The notes under the pieces: generated by a model
Database searches by the model: none
Seen by the model: only the letters and a program-made list of their open reading frames with translations
Told to the model about the DNA's origin: nothing
Source: Platanthera guangdongensis
Taxonomy: Eukaryota; Streptophyta; Magnoliopsida; Asparagales; Orchidaceae
Direction of reading: 5' to 3'
NCBI GenBank assembly: GCA_039583875.1
Contig: CM077150.1
Location: 186,748,375-186,812,374, forward strand
DNA length: 64,000 bases
Program-made: the position numbers and the translations under genes
Part shown: one piece after another, positions 33,477 through 44,993 of the stretch
How positions within the stretch are numbered: position 1 is the stretch's first letter
Layout of the letters: each line of letters opens with the position of its first letter

Positions 33477-35920
33477 TAATAGGTCAAACATTCCAGGAAA
33501 ATTACAGAACATATAAAACATTAATTTATGACTATTGGCAGAGTTTCATCAAATTTTATTGTGTAATGGCCTATCAATTTCCATTCTTACATATTTACCA
33601 AAAATGACATTATATTAATTTAAAGACTATAAATACACCCATTAATTCTGAAAAAATTATGCAAGACTAATAATACAATTTTACAGCACTAGAATTATTT
33701 CCAAATTTTTCTGAGGTGCATATCCATCAATTCAAGAATAAATGAAATAAGGGTAAAATGGGCATTTTAAGATATTTTATTCCAAAATCTCTTCAAACAG
33801 AAGGATCAAATTTTTCCTAATTCAAATGTAACCTATCTATATCTTGGCAAAGTTTGAGGATTTGTTCTTGAGGAAAACCTATTTTCCAAATTTATTTTCA
33901 AAAGAGCTACATTTAAAATAAATTCCAATTAATGGGATTTTTGATTCCAAAAATCCCATAATTAATTTGAGGGGTGAAATTTACCCTAATGAACCACTGT
34001 AAACAAATCCAAGATTTTTGCATGCCTCCATTAGACTAAATACACAATATTTGAACTATTGCTATTAGCACCCAAGGCAATATGTACACCAACACATGCA
34101 AGTGGATTTTCCCATCATGAAGTGATCCAAAAGTGCTGAAATTTTTATCATGTACTAATGGTGTTCCCAAGGACCTACCTCCAAAATATGGGGTCATGAG
34201 GAGTCATATAACTCCATAAATTGCATTTATTTACATTTTGACATTTTGACCAATACTATAGGAAAACTTGTTTCAAAAATTCCTAAAGTTTGGCAGGTGC
34301 TAGGTATACCCTAATCATGCATGTACCCAAAATTTGGGGCCATGGTGATTGCTGGTTTGACTTGGGCATCCAATTGAATTTCTGCCCTAGTCTAGGACCA
34401 GTCCTAGGCGAAATGCCCTACAGGACTGTACACTACACCAAATCACAACTTTAAGGTGGCAAATTAAAGGTACGACAGTCAGCTACATTTTTAATTTAGG
34501 GACTAGTTTCTGTAAATGCCTCTAAGAGGCCTAAAAAGAACATGCAAAATGACTGTATTTGTGTGACAGAAATTATACTATTCATCACATTTAAATTAAA
34601 TCATATTAATAGATTTGCACGAATCTTAAAGCGTAACCGACGAGATCCGTTAATCTTCTCCAATGGATCAAGGGCCGAGATTCAGTTTTCCTGGGTGATG
34701 TTTGCTGGCGGTTTCTGGCCAGCTGAGCCACCACCACCGCCGGCGGATGTCGCCACCACCTTCGCTAAGGTGGGGGCTAGCGTTTCCGGGCGGTGGGGCC
34801 GCCGGAGTTGGCTCCTCCGGCGAACCCGAGCAAGAGGAAAAATCCCGGATTTTCTCATTTTCCTCTCATGGCATCGGGCTCGATTGAGCCCGATATCTCC
34901 CTAAATGGATCTAGAAATCTAGTACAGGTAGAGGGGCGGCGAAACGAACCTGGATTGGGGCTTGGCTGCGGGTCAGGCGGCGGTTTGCCATGGTGGTGGT
35001 GCGCCGGCGAGCTCCACCCCGAAAGCTTGATTCTGCACCATTTTCCATGTTCCAGCACTCGAATTCCACTCCTTTCTACCTCCTGAAGCTATTGGTGAGG
35101 TCTGTTTGGGCTGAGGTGGAGTATATGGGGAGATATTACCTATGTGAGCTCAGTTGAGCTTTGGTTGCTCCGCCCCTGCTGCCAAGTGGCTCTCAGCCCC
35201 TATTTTCTGCTGGAATGGAGTGAGGAGGTCGGCCAGCTGGTTTTGGGTAGAGGAAATCAGCTGAAAGGGTGGCCATGTGGCCACCATTCCCTTTCATCCC
35301 CATTTCTCTCTCCTCTTTCTGTCAAAATCCCATTTCTACCCCCTTGCATGCATTCTCTCTCCTGATTTAGAGGGGTAGGGCTGGTCTTGTTCACTAGGGC
35401 TGGCCATGGGCCAATTTTGGTGGGCTTGGTCCAATGGAGGATGGCTTGGTCTTCATTTCACTCTTTTAGGTCAAATAGTTGACTTGTTGACTTGGAGAGT
35501 TGACTTAGTCAACATGGTGGGTGGGCTGACCCCATTTGATGGAAATGGGTCTAGTGGCACCACCCAACTTGGGTTGGATCAAGGGGGTGCCCTACTTAGG
35601 CTAATTGGGCTTATGAGTGTGGGTTTGACCAAATTAAGCCCAAGGTTGACTTTGGTCAATTGGGGTCAAAGTGTTGACCTAGTGATATGCCCTAGGGTCC
35701 ACTTAGATTGTTTTTTAGGGTTAGGGCAATGTGGTGGGGTCATGGTGTGGCTAGGGTCCTCACTTAGGCTAGTTTGACCTAGTTTGACTATGGTCCTATA
35801 GTGGGGCCCCACATGGCTACAACCCACTACCTAGGGTCAAACCTAGTTGATCTCCTTAAATTCACCCCATGCCTAACCCAATCTAAGTTGAGGGGTCCAG
35901 AAGTAACATGGGATGTTACA
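33477..35920 (-). repeat. 5' LTR of F, truncated (about 2.44 kb)
   Basis: Matches about 26161-28605 of the other LTR closely but lacks the last 2.25 kb of the LTR, including the stem-loops. Contains the first-exon copy (34950-34991) with donor CAG|GTTCGT. Confidence 0.85.
34950..34991 (-). CDS. Putative LTR-encoded first exon of gag (F, 5' LTR)
   Basis: Minus-strand ATG with 14 codons, MANRRLTRSQAPIQ, phase-0 donor CAG|GTTCGT. This is the copy the transcript would use. Gag opens at 33275 in phase 0, but a nearby frameshift breaks the product. Confidence 0.45.
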
Positions 35921-35925
35921 GATAA

Positions 35926-36076
35926 CTTCTAGTCCTGTTTTGTTTCCGAAGTGTTGTGCAAAGAGTTTTGAGTGTGGGTAGTTATATCAACTTTTAATAC
36001 TAAAGCTGTGGCGTTCGTATGTTGTGGGGCCCCGGCCGGACCCATATTATACGTTCATTATAGGGGAGGTGTTACA
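35926..36076 (+). repeat. 5' LTR of E, last part
   Basis: Continues the LTR after F and ends GGAGGTGTTACA, matching the end of the 3' LTR at 43429. Confidence 0.9.
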
Positions 36077-36079
36077 ATT

Positions 36080-36091
36080 TGATATCAGAGG
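36080..36091 (+). promoter_or_regulatory. Primer-binding site of E
   Basis: TGATATCAGAGG right after the LTR; likely mutated from TGGTATCAGAG. Confidence 0.7.
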
Positions 36092-36214
36092 GAGGTTAGG
36101 TTCAAGGTCAAAGCGTAGAGAAGTTTTCCACATAAGAGTAACGCGGGACCATGAGTGTCCTTATGTTTAAGTCTTGAAATTTGAGACTGAATCCTTGTTT
36201 CTTGTTTCTTGAAG

Positions 36215-37376
36215 AGTGCAAGCAACGAGGCGGGAATGTCGAGAGCAAGAGAAGAGCTTTCGGCAAGCAGTGCTACTGCTCCAGGTCTTTTGGGCACGGG
36301 TGTAAACCCGACCGACTTCTGCCGCATGCTTGCCGAAGCGATGGTGGCAGCTCAAGCTGCAGCAGCAGCTCAGGTGGCAACCCCTGCCACACCGGATACG
36401 ACAACGGTCGTGCCAGGAGGAGAAGCCAGGCGAGTGGAGCCTTTGGCGGAGAGGGTAGTTGTCGGACATGGAGACCGGCACCTGAAGTATTTCCTGAGCT
36501 TCCATCCCCCGTCATTCATGGGAGTTGGTATGCCAACGGATGCAGAGGACTGGTGGGTTCGCATGCAAGAGCTGTTAAGGGCGGCAGATACGCCAGGGGA
36601 AAAGAAAGCTGAGTATGCGGCTTTCATGTTGGAAGGAGACGCCAAGTTATGGTGGGTGAGTCATAGCGGCCGCCAGTTCCCGGGACGCACTCCGTCGGTG
36701 GAGGAGTTTGGGGATGCTTTTCTTAAGAGGTATATTCCAGTTTCTACACGTTTGGCCCTTCAGAGGCAGTTTCTGCATTTAATGCAGCGAGACAAGACAG
36801 TGGATGAGTATGTGCAGGAGTTCACCCGTTTAGGTCGTTACGCGGGAACGATGATGGCAGATGATGTAGAGAGGGATAACCTCTTCTACCAGGGGCTGAG
36901 GGAGAACCTAAGACAACCCCTCATCTCCATGAAGAGGGTGGGATTTAATGAGCTAGTTGAGGCTGCCAATATTCTGGAAAGTGATTTGGAGCGAACCCAA
37001 CGCCGAAAGGGTTTTACTCCCAAGCAAGGGGAAGGGAAGCCTTCCCAATCTCTTGGAAAGTCTGATGGGGGTAGGTGGAGGAAGAAGCCTCACACTTCCA
37101 GATTTGGTGAGAAGAGCAATTGGACGCCTGGGGGTTCTCACTCTAGGGGACCGCCGACGTGTTACAAATGCGGTAAGGTGGGGCACATAGCTCGTGTTTG
37201 TCCCCAAGGAGGAGCGGGGCAAGAGGCAAAGCAGGAGCAGACTGTGCGCTCCGGCCCCAGTGCTGCAGAGAAAGGAAAGATGGCGGAGTCGAGCGCTTCT
37301 CGGTTTCAACCGGTGCAACCAAGGGCTTACAACCTTGGACAGCAAGAAGCGATCCGTCAAACCGATGTGGTGACAG
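36215..37376 (+). CDS. gag: gag of E
   Basis: Open from the acceptor TTTCTTGAAG|AGT to the donor ACAG|GTACGA, about 387 codons without a stop. An internal ATG at 36236 (MSRAREEL) could be an alternative start. Ty3/gypsy gag core: [81 protein letters not shown] knuckle [14 protein letters not shown] near 37160, then a linker ending DVVTG into the protease. It would assemble particles and bind the element's RNA. It is intact even though pol is not. Confidence 0.85.
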
Positions 37377-37455
37377 GTACGAAGAAAGTTTAAGTTGAAA
37401 TTTTGTGCTTCATACTTTAAGACCCCCCTTTTTGTGTGTTTTGTCTATGTTGTAG
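37377..37455 (+). other. Putative gag-protease intron of E (79 nt)
   Basis: ACAG|GTACGAAG ... TATGTTGTAG|GC. Gag frame stops at TAA within it. Removal gives DVVT-G-FVLVFG, phase 1, in frame with the protease. E, F and J share this position and phase. Confidence 0.65.
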
Positions 37456-40400
37456 GCTTCGTTTTAGTTTTCGGGTACCCCGCTAGGGTATTGTTTGATA
37501 CGGGAGAATCACACTCTTTTCTTACGAAGAGCTTCATCCGGAGAATAGGAGTTGAGTCTTTCTCGGCGGACGCGGAGTTGAAAGTGCGCATGCCTAATGG
37601 GTCATCCATGACGACTGGGGTAAAAGGGCGCATCTGTTGGGAGCTAGACAGAGTTGGCTTCGTTTTGGTAGCAGCGATTTTACCGTTGGTTGAGTTCGAT
37701 GTCATTTTGGGCATGGACTGGCTTGCAGAGCAGCGCGCCAGTATTGATTGCTTATCTAAGGTAGTGACTCTAAAGAGCAAAGGGCAGGCGGAGGTCAAAT
37801 TTGAGGGCCTTTGTGGAGTGGCCTGTTCCTTGATTTCGGCCATGCAGTTGGTGCGGGCTGTTAACCAGGGTGGTGTAGCGCTTGTAGCGTTATTAGAGGT
37901 TCGTCTCTCCCAGTTGGCGATTGACGAAGTGCCCGTTGTGGCAGAGTTCAAGGATGTGTTTCCGGAAGAACTCCCTGGAGCGCCTCCTCGGAGGGAGATC
38001 GATTTCTCGATCGAGTTAGTGCCGGAGGCTAGGCCGGTGTCACGTCCTCCGTTTAGGATGGCCCCAAAGGAGTTGGCTGAACTTAAAGTACAGTTACAGG
38101 AATTGTTGGAGCAAGGATATATTAGACCCAGTTCTTCACCGTGGAGTGCGCCGGTGTTGTTTGTAAAGAAGAAAGACGGTAGCATGCAGCTATGCATTGA
38201 CTACCGAGAGCTGAATAAATTGACCGTCAAGAATAAGTATCCGATTCCTCGGATAGATGACTTGTTCGACCAATTGGTAGGGTCAGTGGTGTATTCAAAA
38301 TTGGACTTGAAGTCAGGCTATTATCAATTGCGAATTCGGGATGAGGACATACCTAAGACTGCCTTTGGTACAAGGTATGGACACTTTGAGTTTACGGTGA
38401 TGCCGTTCGGGCTGACGAACGCACCATCTGTGTTCATGGATCTTATGAATCAGGTATTTCGGGAATACTTGGATTCTTTTGTGGTTGTCTTCATTGATGA
38501 CATCTTGGTGTATTCCAAATCGCAAGTGGAGCATGAGACCCACTTGAGAGTGGTTCTGCAAGTGTTGAGGGAGAATGAGTTGTATGCAAAATTCTCCAAA
38601 TGCGAGTTCTGGTTGGAGAAGGTGGCATTTTTGGGACACGTGATTAGTGGGGAAGGGGTAGCAGTGGACCCATCAAAAGTTGAAGCCATTAGATATTGGC
38701 CGGTCTTGAGGACCGTGGCGGAGGTCCGAAGTTTTCTTGGACTAGCTGGGTATTACAAGAGGTTCGTGGAAAATTTTTCGCGGATAGCTCTACCCCTCAC
38801 CTCACTCACACGTAAAGATCATAAGTTTGTGTGGACTCTAGAGTGTAGTCAAGCATTTGAGGCACTGAAGGAGAGACTAATGACGACTCCAATCCTAAGT
38901 CTACCGCAAGGGACCGAGGATTTCAGATCTTCAGTGACGCATCGGGATGCGGTTTGGGTTGCGTTTTGGTGCAACATGGGAAGGTGATAGCTTTTGGGTC
39001 TAGACAGTTGAAGTGTCATGAGAGGAATTACCCCGTCCATGACTTGGAGTTGGCGGCGGTAATTTTTGCGTTGAAAATATGGCGGCATTATGTTTATGGT
39101 GCAAAGGTGGAGATCTTCACGGATCACAAAAGCCTGAAGTATCTCTTGCACCAAAAGGACTTGAACATGCGACAACGCAGGTGGGTTGAGTTTCTTGGAG
39201 ACTACGAGGTGGCGATTCAGTATACGCCAGGTAAAGCCAATGTGGTTGCGGATGCCTTGAGTAGGAAGTACTCGGGGCAAGGGAATTGGATCGAAGCTCA
39301 TGATGAGCGATTGGTTCGGGAATGGGAGTCCCTTGGTTTGGAATGTGTTGCGAGAGGTGAGTCCAGCGTGGCTCGATTGAATTGGATTGAGGTGCAGAAC
39401 GACTTGTCCGATCGCATTCGGGAAGCGACTCGGTTGGATGTGGAGTTTCAACCCTTTGTGTTGGAGGCTCAAGCGGGCGAGAGCAGCACCTGGGAGATGA
39501 TTGATGGGATTCTGAGGAAGGACGGAAGGGTTTGTATACCGCAGTTCGGCAAACTCCGTGAGGAGTTGATGTTTGAGGCTCACTTCACAAAGTACTCCAT
39601 TCACCCGGGCAGTACAAAGATGTACTTGGATATGAAGAAATCCTTTTGGTGGCCGGGGCTGAAGCGGGACGTAGCTTTGTACGTGAATCGTTGCCAAACT
39701 TGTGCCTTGGTGAAGGCCGAATGTCAGAAGCCGGGCGGGTTCCTAAAGCCCCTTCCAATCCCTGAGTGGAAATTTGATGACATCTCCATGGACTTTGTGC
39801 ATGGTCTGCCTAGATCGCAGCAGGGTAATGATGCTATTTGGGTGATCGTGGATGGCCTAACCAAGGTGGCTCACTTCATCCCAAATCGGAAAGAGGACAG
39901 CGTGGAGAAACTGGTGGAGTTGTATGTTCGCAACATTGTGCGACTGCATGGGATTCCTAAGAGCATAGTCAGTGATCGAGATGGACGGTTTACGTCCAAG
40001 ACTGGAGATTGGTTCAGAAGAGCTTGGGCACGAAGCTAAAGTTCAGTACGGCGTTCCATCCTCAAATTGATGGGCAAACTGAAAGAACGAACCGTACTAT
40101 GGAGGATATTTTGAGAATGTGCGTTCTTGACTTCGGCAAGAGGTGGGAGGATCACCTCTTCATGGTGGAATTCGCGTACAATAACAATTTTCAAGCAAGT
40201 ATAAAAATGGCGCCATACGAAGCTTTGTATGGGAGGCGGTGTCGAACGCCAATGTCTTGGGCAGAGGCAGGAGACACCAAAATTTTGGGAAAGGAGGTGG
40301 TACTGACGCTTGTGAGATGGTACAGACCATACAAGAGTGTATGAAGGTGGCGCAAGACCGTCAAGCAAAATACTTTAATGCTCGTCACCGGAAGTTGGAG

Positions 40401-40795
40401 TTTGCGGTAGGTGATTGGGTCTATTTGAAGATCAAACCGTTCAAAGGCGTCTCACGGATTCGCCGACTCAAGAAGTTGAGTCCAATGTTTTTGGGGCATT
40501 TTGAAGTTATCACACGGGTGGGAGAAGCAGCCTATCGGTTGGCATTGTCTGCGGAGCTGAGTGGATTGCATGACGTATTCCACGTCTCCGTTTTGAGGAA
40601 AGCCTTGGTGGAGGCTAGCGTGGTGATTGAGCCGGCATCGGTGCCGATTGAGGAATACTTGAGGACGCGAGTCCTCCCAATTGCTATAGAGGATTCGAAG
40701 ACTCGGACAGTTGCAGAATAAAGAAGTTAAACTCGTGAAAGTTCGATGGGACAACTGCGGTCGTGAGGAGTTCTCTTGGGAGCGAGAACAGGCAT
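37456..40795 (+). pseudogene. pol: pol of E with frameshifts
   Basis: Protease [11 protein letters not shown] (near 37495); RT with [11 protein letters not shown] (near 38195), [14 protein letters not shown] and catalytic FIDD at 38490-38501; RNase H FSDASGCG (near 38935) and [10 protein letters not shown]; integrase zinc region ([21 protein letters not shown]), catalytic D in WVIVDGLTK and SDRDGRF and E in DGQTERTNR; then a GPF-like strand region (LSPMFLGHFEV) and a chromodomain-like tail (KLVKVRWDNCGREEFSWE near 40740). Breaks are mostly single-base shifts near 38930, 40000, 40300 and 40715, with few stops, unlike J. Confidence 0.9.
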
Positions 40796-40882
40796 GCTAG
40801 AAGATTATCTAGAACTCTTCTTGTCAGGTACAATTTAAGTTTTGTACCCTTTTGTTTTGAAATTTTGGGACGAAATTCTGTT

Positions 40883-40896
40883 AAGTGGGGGAGAGT
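40883..40896 (+). promoter_or_regulatory. Polypurine tract of E
   Basis: AAGTGGGGGAGAGT directly before TGTAACACCCC. Confidence 0.8.
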
Positions 40897-43429
40897 TGTA
40901 ACACCCCAGTTTGCAAGAGGGTCAGTCTGCAGTTCTGGAAAATTTTTTGGGTTTCTGGCAGGAGGCACACGGCCTGCGACACGGGCGTGTCGCAGGGCGT
41001 GTCGAGGCGCGTGTCGACACTCGGCCCAAGTGTCGACACTTTCGCTCGACAATGTGTCGAGAGTAGGGCACACGGCCTGCGACACGGGCGTGTCGTAGGG
41101 CGTGTCGAGGCCGTGTCGACACTCGGCCAAGTGTCGACACTTTCGCTCGATAATGTGTCGAGAGTAGAGCACACGGCCTGCGACACGGGCGTGTCGTAGG
41201 GTGTGTCGAGTCCGTGTCGACACTCGGCCCGGGGTGTCGACACTTTCGCTCGACGAGTGTCGAGACTGGGGTACACGGCCTGTGACACGGGCGTGTCACA
41301 GGGCGTGTCCCGCTTGGTCGACGATCTTCGCTCGACGTTTTTCTACGGTGTCGACACAAAGCCTGTCGACGGGTGTCGAGACTTGGCACACGGCTTGGGA
41401 CACGGGCGTGTCCCAGGCCGTGTCACCTCTCGGGTTTGTTTCGGGGCCGTGTCGATGGAGGCACACGACCGGCCACACGGCCGTGCTACTGGGGACACGG
41501 GCATGTCAGATTGAGACGGCGAATGAGGCACACGGCCCTGACACGGGCGTGTGCCAGGCCGTGTTCGACCCAGGTCTTTTATTTTCCAGGCGGATCGTGG
41601 CCATTCTTTCCCAGATTTTAGGATCTGACGGTTACGGACTGTTCTTGGGGAGTTAAGTCCGAGAATAGGGTTGAAAACCCTCATTCTTTTCCAAGCTTTC
41701 TCTTACTAAAGATCTAGAGAGAAGTGAGAACAAGGAAGAAGGAGAAGGAGAGTTTGGGCTGTAGGAGGGGTTTCGGTGCTCCAAATCGCGAGCCGAGTCC
41801 AGATCTGTGGAGCTTAGATCGTTGTGAAGGTTTTCATCTGGCTATTTTGCCATGGCAAGGAAGAGGAGTCGGAAGGTAATGACACTTCTCCTCTCGGTCT
41901 TAGGATGCATGTCTTAGCATCATTTATTCTTCTTTCTAGTTTTTGGGCACCAAACTCTCAAATGAGAGGGGTTTTGGTTTGCCAAGGTTCAAGAGGAACC
42001 TCCGGTTGATTGAGTCCGTCCCCGGCATGTTTTGTATTAGCAATCTGCTCCGTTAGTGGATTAGGCATGGTGGGTGAAGCCGTTGTCGCGACCGTTAGTC
42101 CGACTCCTGATGTTGCTTACGAACGTTAAGGATTCGTAGAGATTTCGTTGCGGCAAGACGCCGTTTGGAATGTGGTGATGGTTTTCCCCTTTTTCTCGAG
42201 TGAGTACGTGTAGTCGGAACCGGACAAGGTTAGCTCCTCGTGACGGTAGATGTTTTCCTTTGTGGACAAGGTTAGCTCCGCATGAGTTGGAGATGGTTTC
42301 CTTGGTGCGCGGGAACGCTGCAGTACAAATGAGGGACTAGGGTGGAAGTGTCTTGGTTTGTGACGTGTCAAAGCGTGGCTATGTCTCCGTGGTAGGCTGG
42401 CTATCCCGTGACGTTCACGTCATGTGTGGAGAGTGTCCCGGCGAGACTAGTCCCCTTCTGTGCGACTGACGAGAATGCCAAGCATGGGGACAAGCCCGGG
42501 CAATGAGGCCATGAGCGGGTGGGGTCCGGCTAGGCTTCTTAGAATCAGTCAGTTTTGTGTTTGTTGGAATCCTGACATGAGACGCCAGAGCTTGTGGGCA
42601 GGCCCGGTGCTAAGACCTTGAGCGGGTGGGTCCTTGACAAGAATTCCATGAGGCGGCCTGTGAGCCGTTGGGGGAAATGGTGACCCCTTTGTTTGCGGCT
42701 TTATGCCAATGGGGAATCGATGAGAACCCATATGATGTGATGATGTTCTAGATGCATACGAGTTAGGGTGCCTTGGGTGAAACCCAGGTTATTGCATACA
42801 TGATTGCATAAGTAGGCCCTTTTATATTATGCTCAACCAATAGAGAACATGTATGATGTATATGACATCCAAGCCTGTTTCCATAGTTGCTTTTCTTGCT
42901 TATGATTATTGCCTACGAAGTGCTAACTTGCAGGTTGGAGGGGTACCCCGGGGCCCGTTAGGGGCGGCCGGGAGGAGATGTGTTGTTGCACAGTTTGAGG
43001 TCAACCTTTGCTGACCCACGTTACTAATAAATTTTCAGGGCAAGGATCGCATGCAGGAGCTAGCTCGCTGGCCAGAAAGGCCTAAGCCTCATGAAGTGTT
43101 TTTTCCCTTTTTGTAGCCCTACTTATGAGATGTTATGTTTGAGACTCTTGTTATCCGGCTTGCATGCCGAGGTAGACTAGGAGTGTTAAGCACATTCATG
43201 ATTGATGTATTATTTTTCTTTTGGACACTTGATGTAAGGCCTTAAGGCCATTTGTTTTACTCTTTAGTGGTGGATAACTTCTAGTCCTATTTTGTTTCCG
43301 CTGTGTTGTGCAAAGAGTTTTGAGTGTGGGTAGCTATATCAACTTTTAATACTAAAGCTGTGGCGTCCGTATGTTGTGGGGCCCCGGCCGGACCCATATT
43401 ATACGTTCATTACAGGGGGAGGTGTTACA
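40897..43429 (+). repeat. 3' LTR of E (2,533 bp)
   Basis: Matches 21488-23915 plus 35926-36076. Carries the 102-bp tandem palindrome units (about 40965-41370), exon copy MARKRSRK at 41852-41875 with donor GTAATG, and ends GGTGTTACA before the TSD. Confidence 0.9.
41852..41875 (+). CDS. First-exon copy in the 3' LTR of E
   Basis: Same 8 codons MARKRSRK as the 5' LTR; donor AAG|GTAATG. As part of the 3' LTR it lies downstream of pol and would not be used for gag. Confidence 0.45.
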
Positions 43430-43485
43430 GATTAAGTGTCGTTGTCCGTTGCGGTTCGTCAGGAGACGTAGCCTGCATCAGAACG

Positions 43486-43594
43486 CCCCACGGTAGCTTC
43501 CAGACCTCGATTTCCTTGAATGAAATATTTTTAAAGTTCAAACGACGTTGCAAACCTTATTCACCCCCTCTAAGGTTGGCGACAAGATCCAACA
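43486..43594 (+). other. LTR-like fragment K, last part
   Basis: Continues 15070-15520 after removal of D. Holds CACCCCCTCTAAGG and ends ATCCAACA, a usual copia LTR end, right where copia integrase coding begins. So K may be a copia 3' LTR inserted in G. Confidence 0.4.
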
Positions 43595-43736
43595 AGACAC
43601 ATTGCCTTCCGTTTAACATTTCACAGACTAGATGTAATACATTGTTGGAATGCATTGACGGTGACCTAACGGGACCTACCGTCACTCCCAGTCTCGGTAA
43701 TAGTAGGTATATGCTTGTTCTTGTTTATGAATTTTC
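43595..43736 (+). pseudogene. Element G: copia integrase fragment, left part
   Basis: Reads CLPFNISQTRCNTLLECIDGDLTGP then SRYMLVLVYEFS, matching the copia pattern before and at the first catalytic Asp of integrase (here DGDLTGP). It breaks at TTTTC, the TSD of H, and resumes at 62887. Confidence 0.7.
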
Positions 43737-43904
43737 TGTTGGTGTTACCATTGTGATCTGAAAGTGTTCAAGCATGTAGTCTCACGGGCAATGTAGTATG
43801 AGCCTATCAGGGTCGCACATAAGAATGTTTGGAGAAATTGAGAGATTGGATTAGTTTTGCATTACTCTTATGATGAGTGGAATTAACTTAGCTCAGCCAG
43901 GCTT

Positions 43905-44400
43905 TGAAAGCGTCGAGTGCATTGAGACCACTCAACACTTTCATCGAGTCAAGTGTTGACTCGTCGAATGATGGCATTGAGTGTGTTGAGTTTACTCAAC
44001 TATTCGACGAGTATGACACTTAAGCGTTGAGTGTGTTGAGTTCACTCAACAATTCGTTAAGTCAAGGTGTTGATTCGATGAGTCTGGTTCTCAGGCATTG
44101 AGTGCGTTGAGTTCACTCAACGCCTTCGCCGAGTCAAAGGTTAATTAGACAAATCTGGCACTTAGGTGTTGAGTGTTTTGAGTTCACTCAATGCCTTCGT
44201 CGAGTCAAATGTTGATTCGATGGGTTTGGCGCTGAGAGCATTGAGTTCACTCAATGCCTTTGCCGAGTCAAATGTTTATTTGGCAAGGCTGGTGCTGAGT
44301 TCGTCATGTATCTTATGGATACTCGATGATTCATCGAGTATGTTTTGTATACTCGACGATTCGTCTAATATATTATAGATGCTCGACGATTCGTCAAGAC
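43905..44400 (+). repeat. Palindromic tandem-like repeats in the LTR of H
   Basis: Five to six imperfect units of about 65-80 bp with the core TTGAGTTCACTCAA and CCGAGTCAA, followed by three CTCGACGATTCGT units (44318-44395). A third palindrome type next to those of E and B. Confidence 0.8.
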
Positions 44401-44480
44401 AAGGGTTGTCTGGTCGAAACGCTGTATTCCAAGTCTTGGGTCTGCGAATAGCGATGGACTGATCTGTTTATTCCTTTGGG

Positions 44481-44489
44481 TATAAATAG
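44481..44489 (+). promoter_or_regulatory. TATA box of H
   Basis: TATAAATAG just after the palindrome repeats of the U3. Confidence 0.65.
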
Positions 44490-44981
44490 AAAATTTTTGG
44501 GTTTCTCAAAGAATCGACGGGTTGATTCTTTCTAAGCACAAGAGCTGAACTGTGCAAAAACCTGAGACCAAAAAAGGCCGACGGAAGCTGTTCTACCTTT
44601 GTCGATCCCTTCGCCGTCGCTAACCCTGATTCCGGCGAGTGTCGCCATCTCCTCTTCTATAACGAACCTAGCAGTCCATGAAGATGCAAAGTGCCCTCTC
44701 CTGACCAAGATCTTGTTCGATAGGACTCTACAAGTTCACCCATTCATGTGGATCTACTGTAGAGATGCGAACACTATTCTACACTAAGGACACTAGCCGC
44801 TTGGTGATCGGCGATCTTCTAGAACATTTAGGTTGAGTATCGACGCAATCCCGCAAAGGTAATTTTATTTTACGACACTTTCTTCTTGATCAATGTATAT
44901 CTCCAGATCCGAATTCTTTGGGATTTTCTTGTTCTATTTCCGCTGCACACAAGTGTTGTGTCTTATAGAAAGACCCAACAG

Positions 44982-44993
44982 TGGTATCAGAGG
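44982..44993 (+). promoter_or_regulatory. Primer-binding site of H
   Basis: TGGTATCAGAGG, 1 bp after the LTR end. Confidence 0.85.

Larger units (their letters stand above)
23916..35920 (-). mobile_element. Element F: Tekay-like Ty3/gypsy chromovirus inside E
   Basis: TSD GATAA at 23911-23915 and 35921-35925. Minus-strand order: 5' LTR (35920-33477, cut short), PBS, gag, protease, RT, RNase H, integrase, chromodomain-like end, 3' LTR (28605-23916). It is the innermost element of this stack and therefore the youngest insertion in it. Confidence 0.9.
21488..43429 (+). mobile_element. Element E: Tekay/Del-like Ty3/gypsy chromovirus
   Basis: TSD GATTA at 21483-21487 and 43430-43434; ends TGTAACACCCC...GTGTTACA. 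Without F it is about 9.9 kb: 5' LTR (21488-23915 and 35926-36076), PBS, gag, protease, RT, RNase H, integrase and a C-terminal chromodomain-like stretch, then a polypurine tract and 3' LTR. Domain order PR-RT-RH-INT with a chromodomain remnant is typical of chromoviruses, and the long LTRs fit the Tekay/Del group; the clade is inferred. Confidence 0.9.
15526..43480 (+). mobile_element. Element D: pol-less LTR retrotransposon, split by E
   Basis: Flanked by the TSD GAACG at 15521-15525 and 43481-43485. Its own sequence is about 6.0 kb once E is removed: 5' LTR, PBS, a gag-like ORF1, unknown ORF2, polypurine tract and 3' LTR. No protease, RT or integrase motif is present, so it must be mobilised by another element. 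The two LTRs are very similar, so it is fairly young yet older than E. Confidence 0.9.
43737..44980 (+). repeat. 5' LTR of H (1,244 bp)
   Basis: TGTTGGTGTTACC...AGACCCAACA with a TATA box TATAAATAG at 44481 and then the PBS. Confidence 0.85.
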
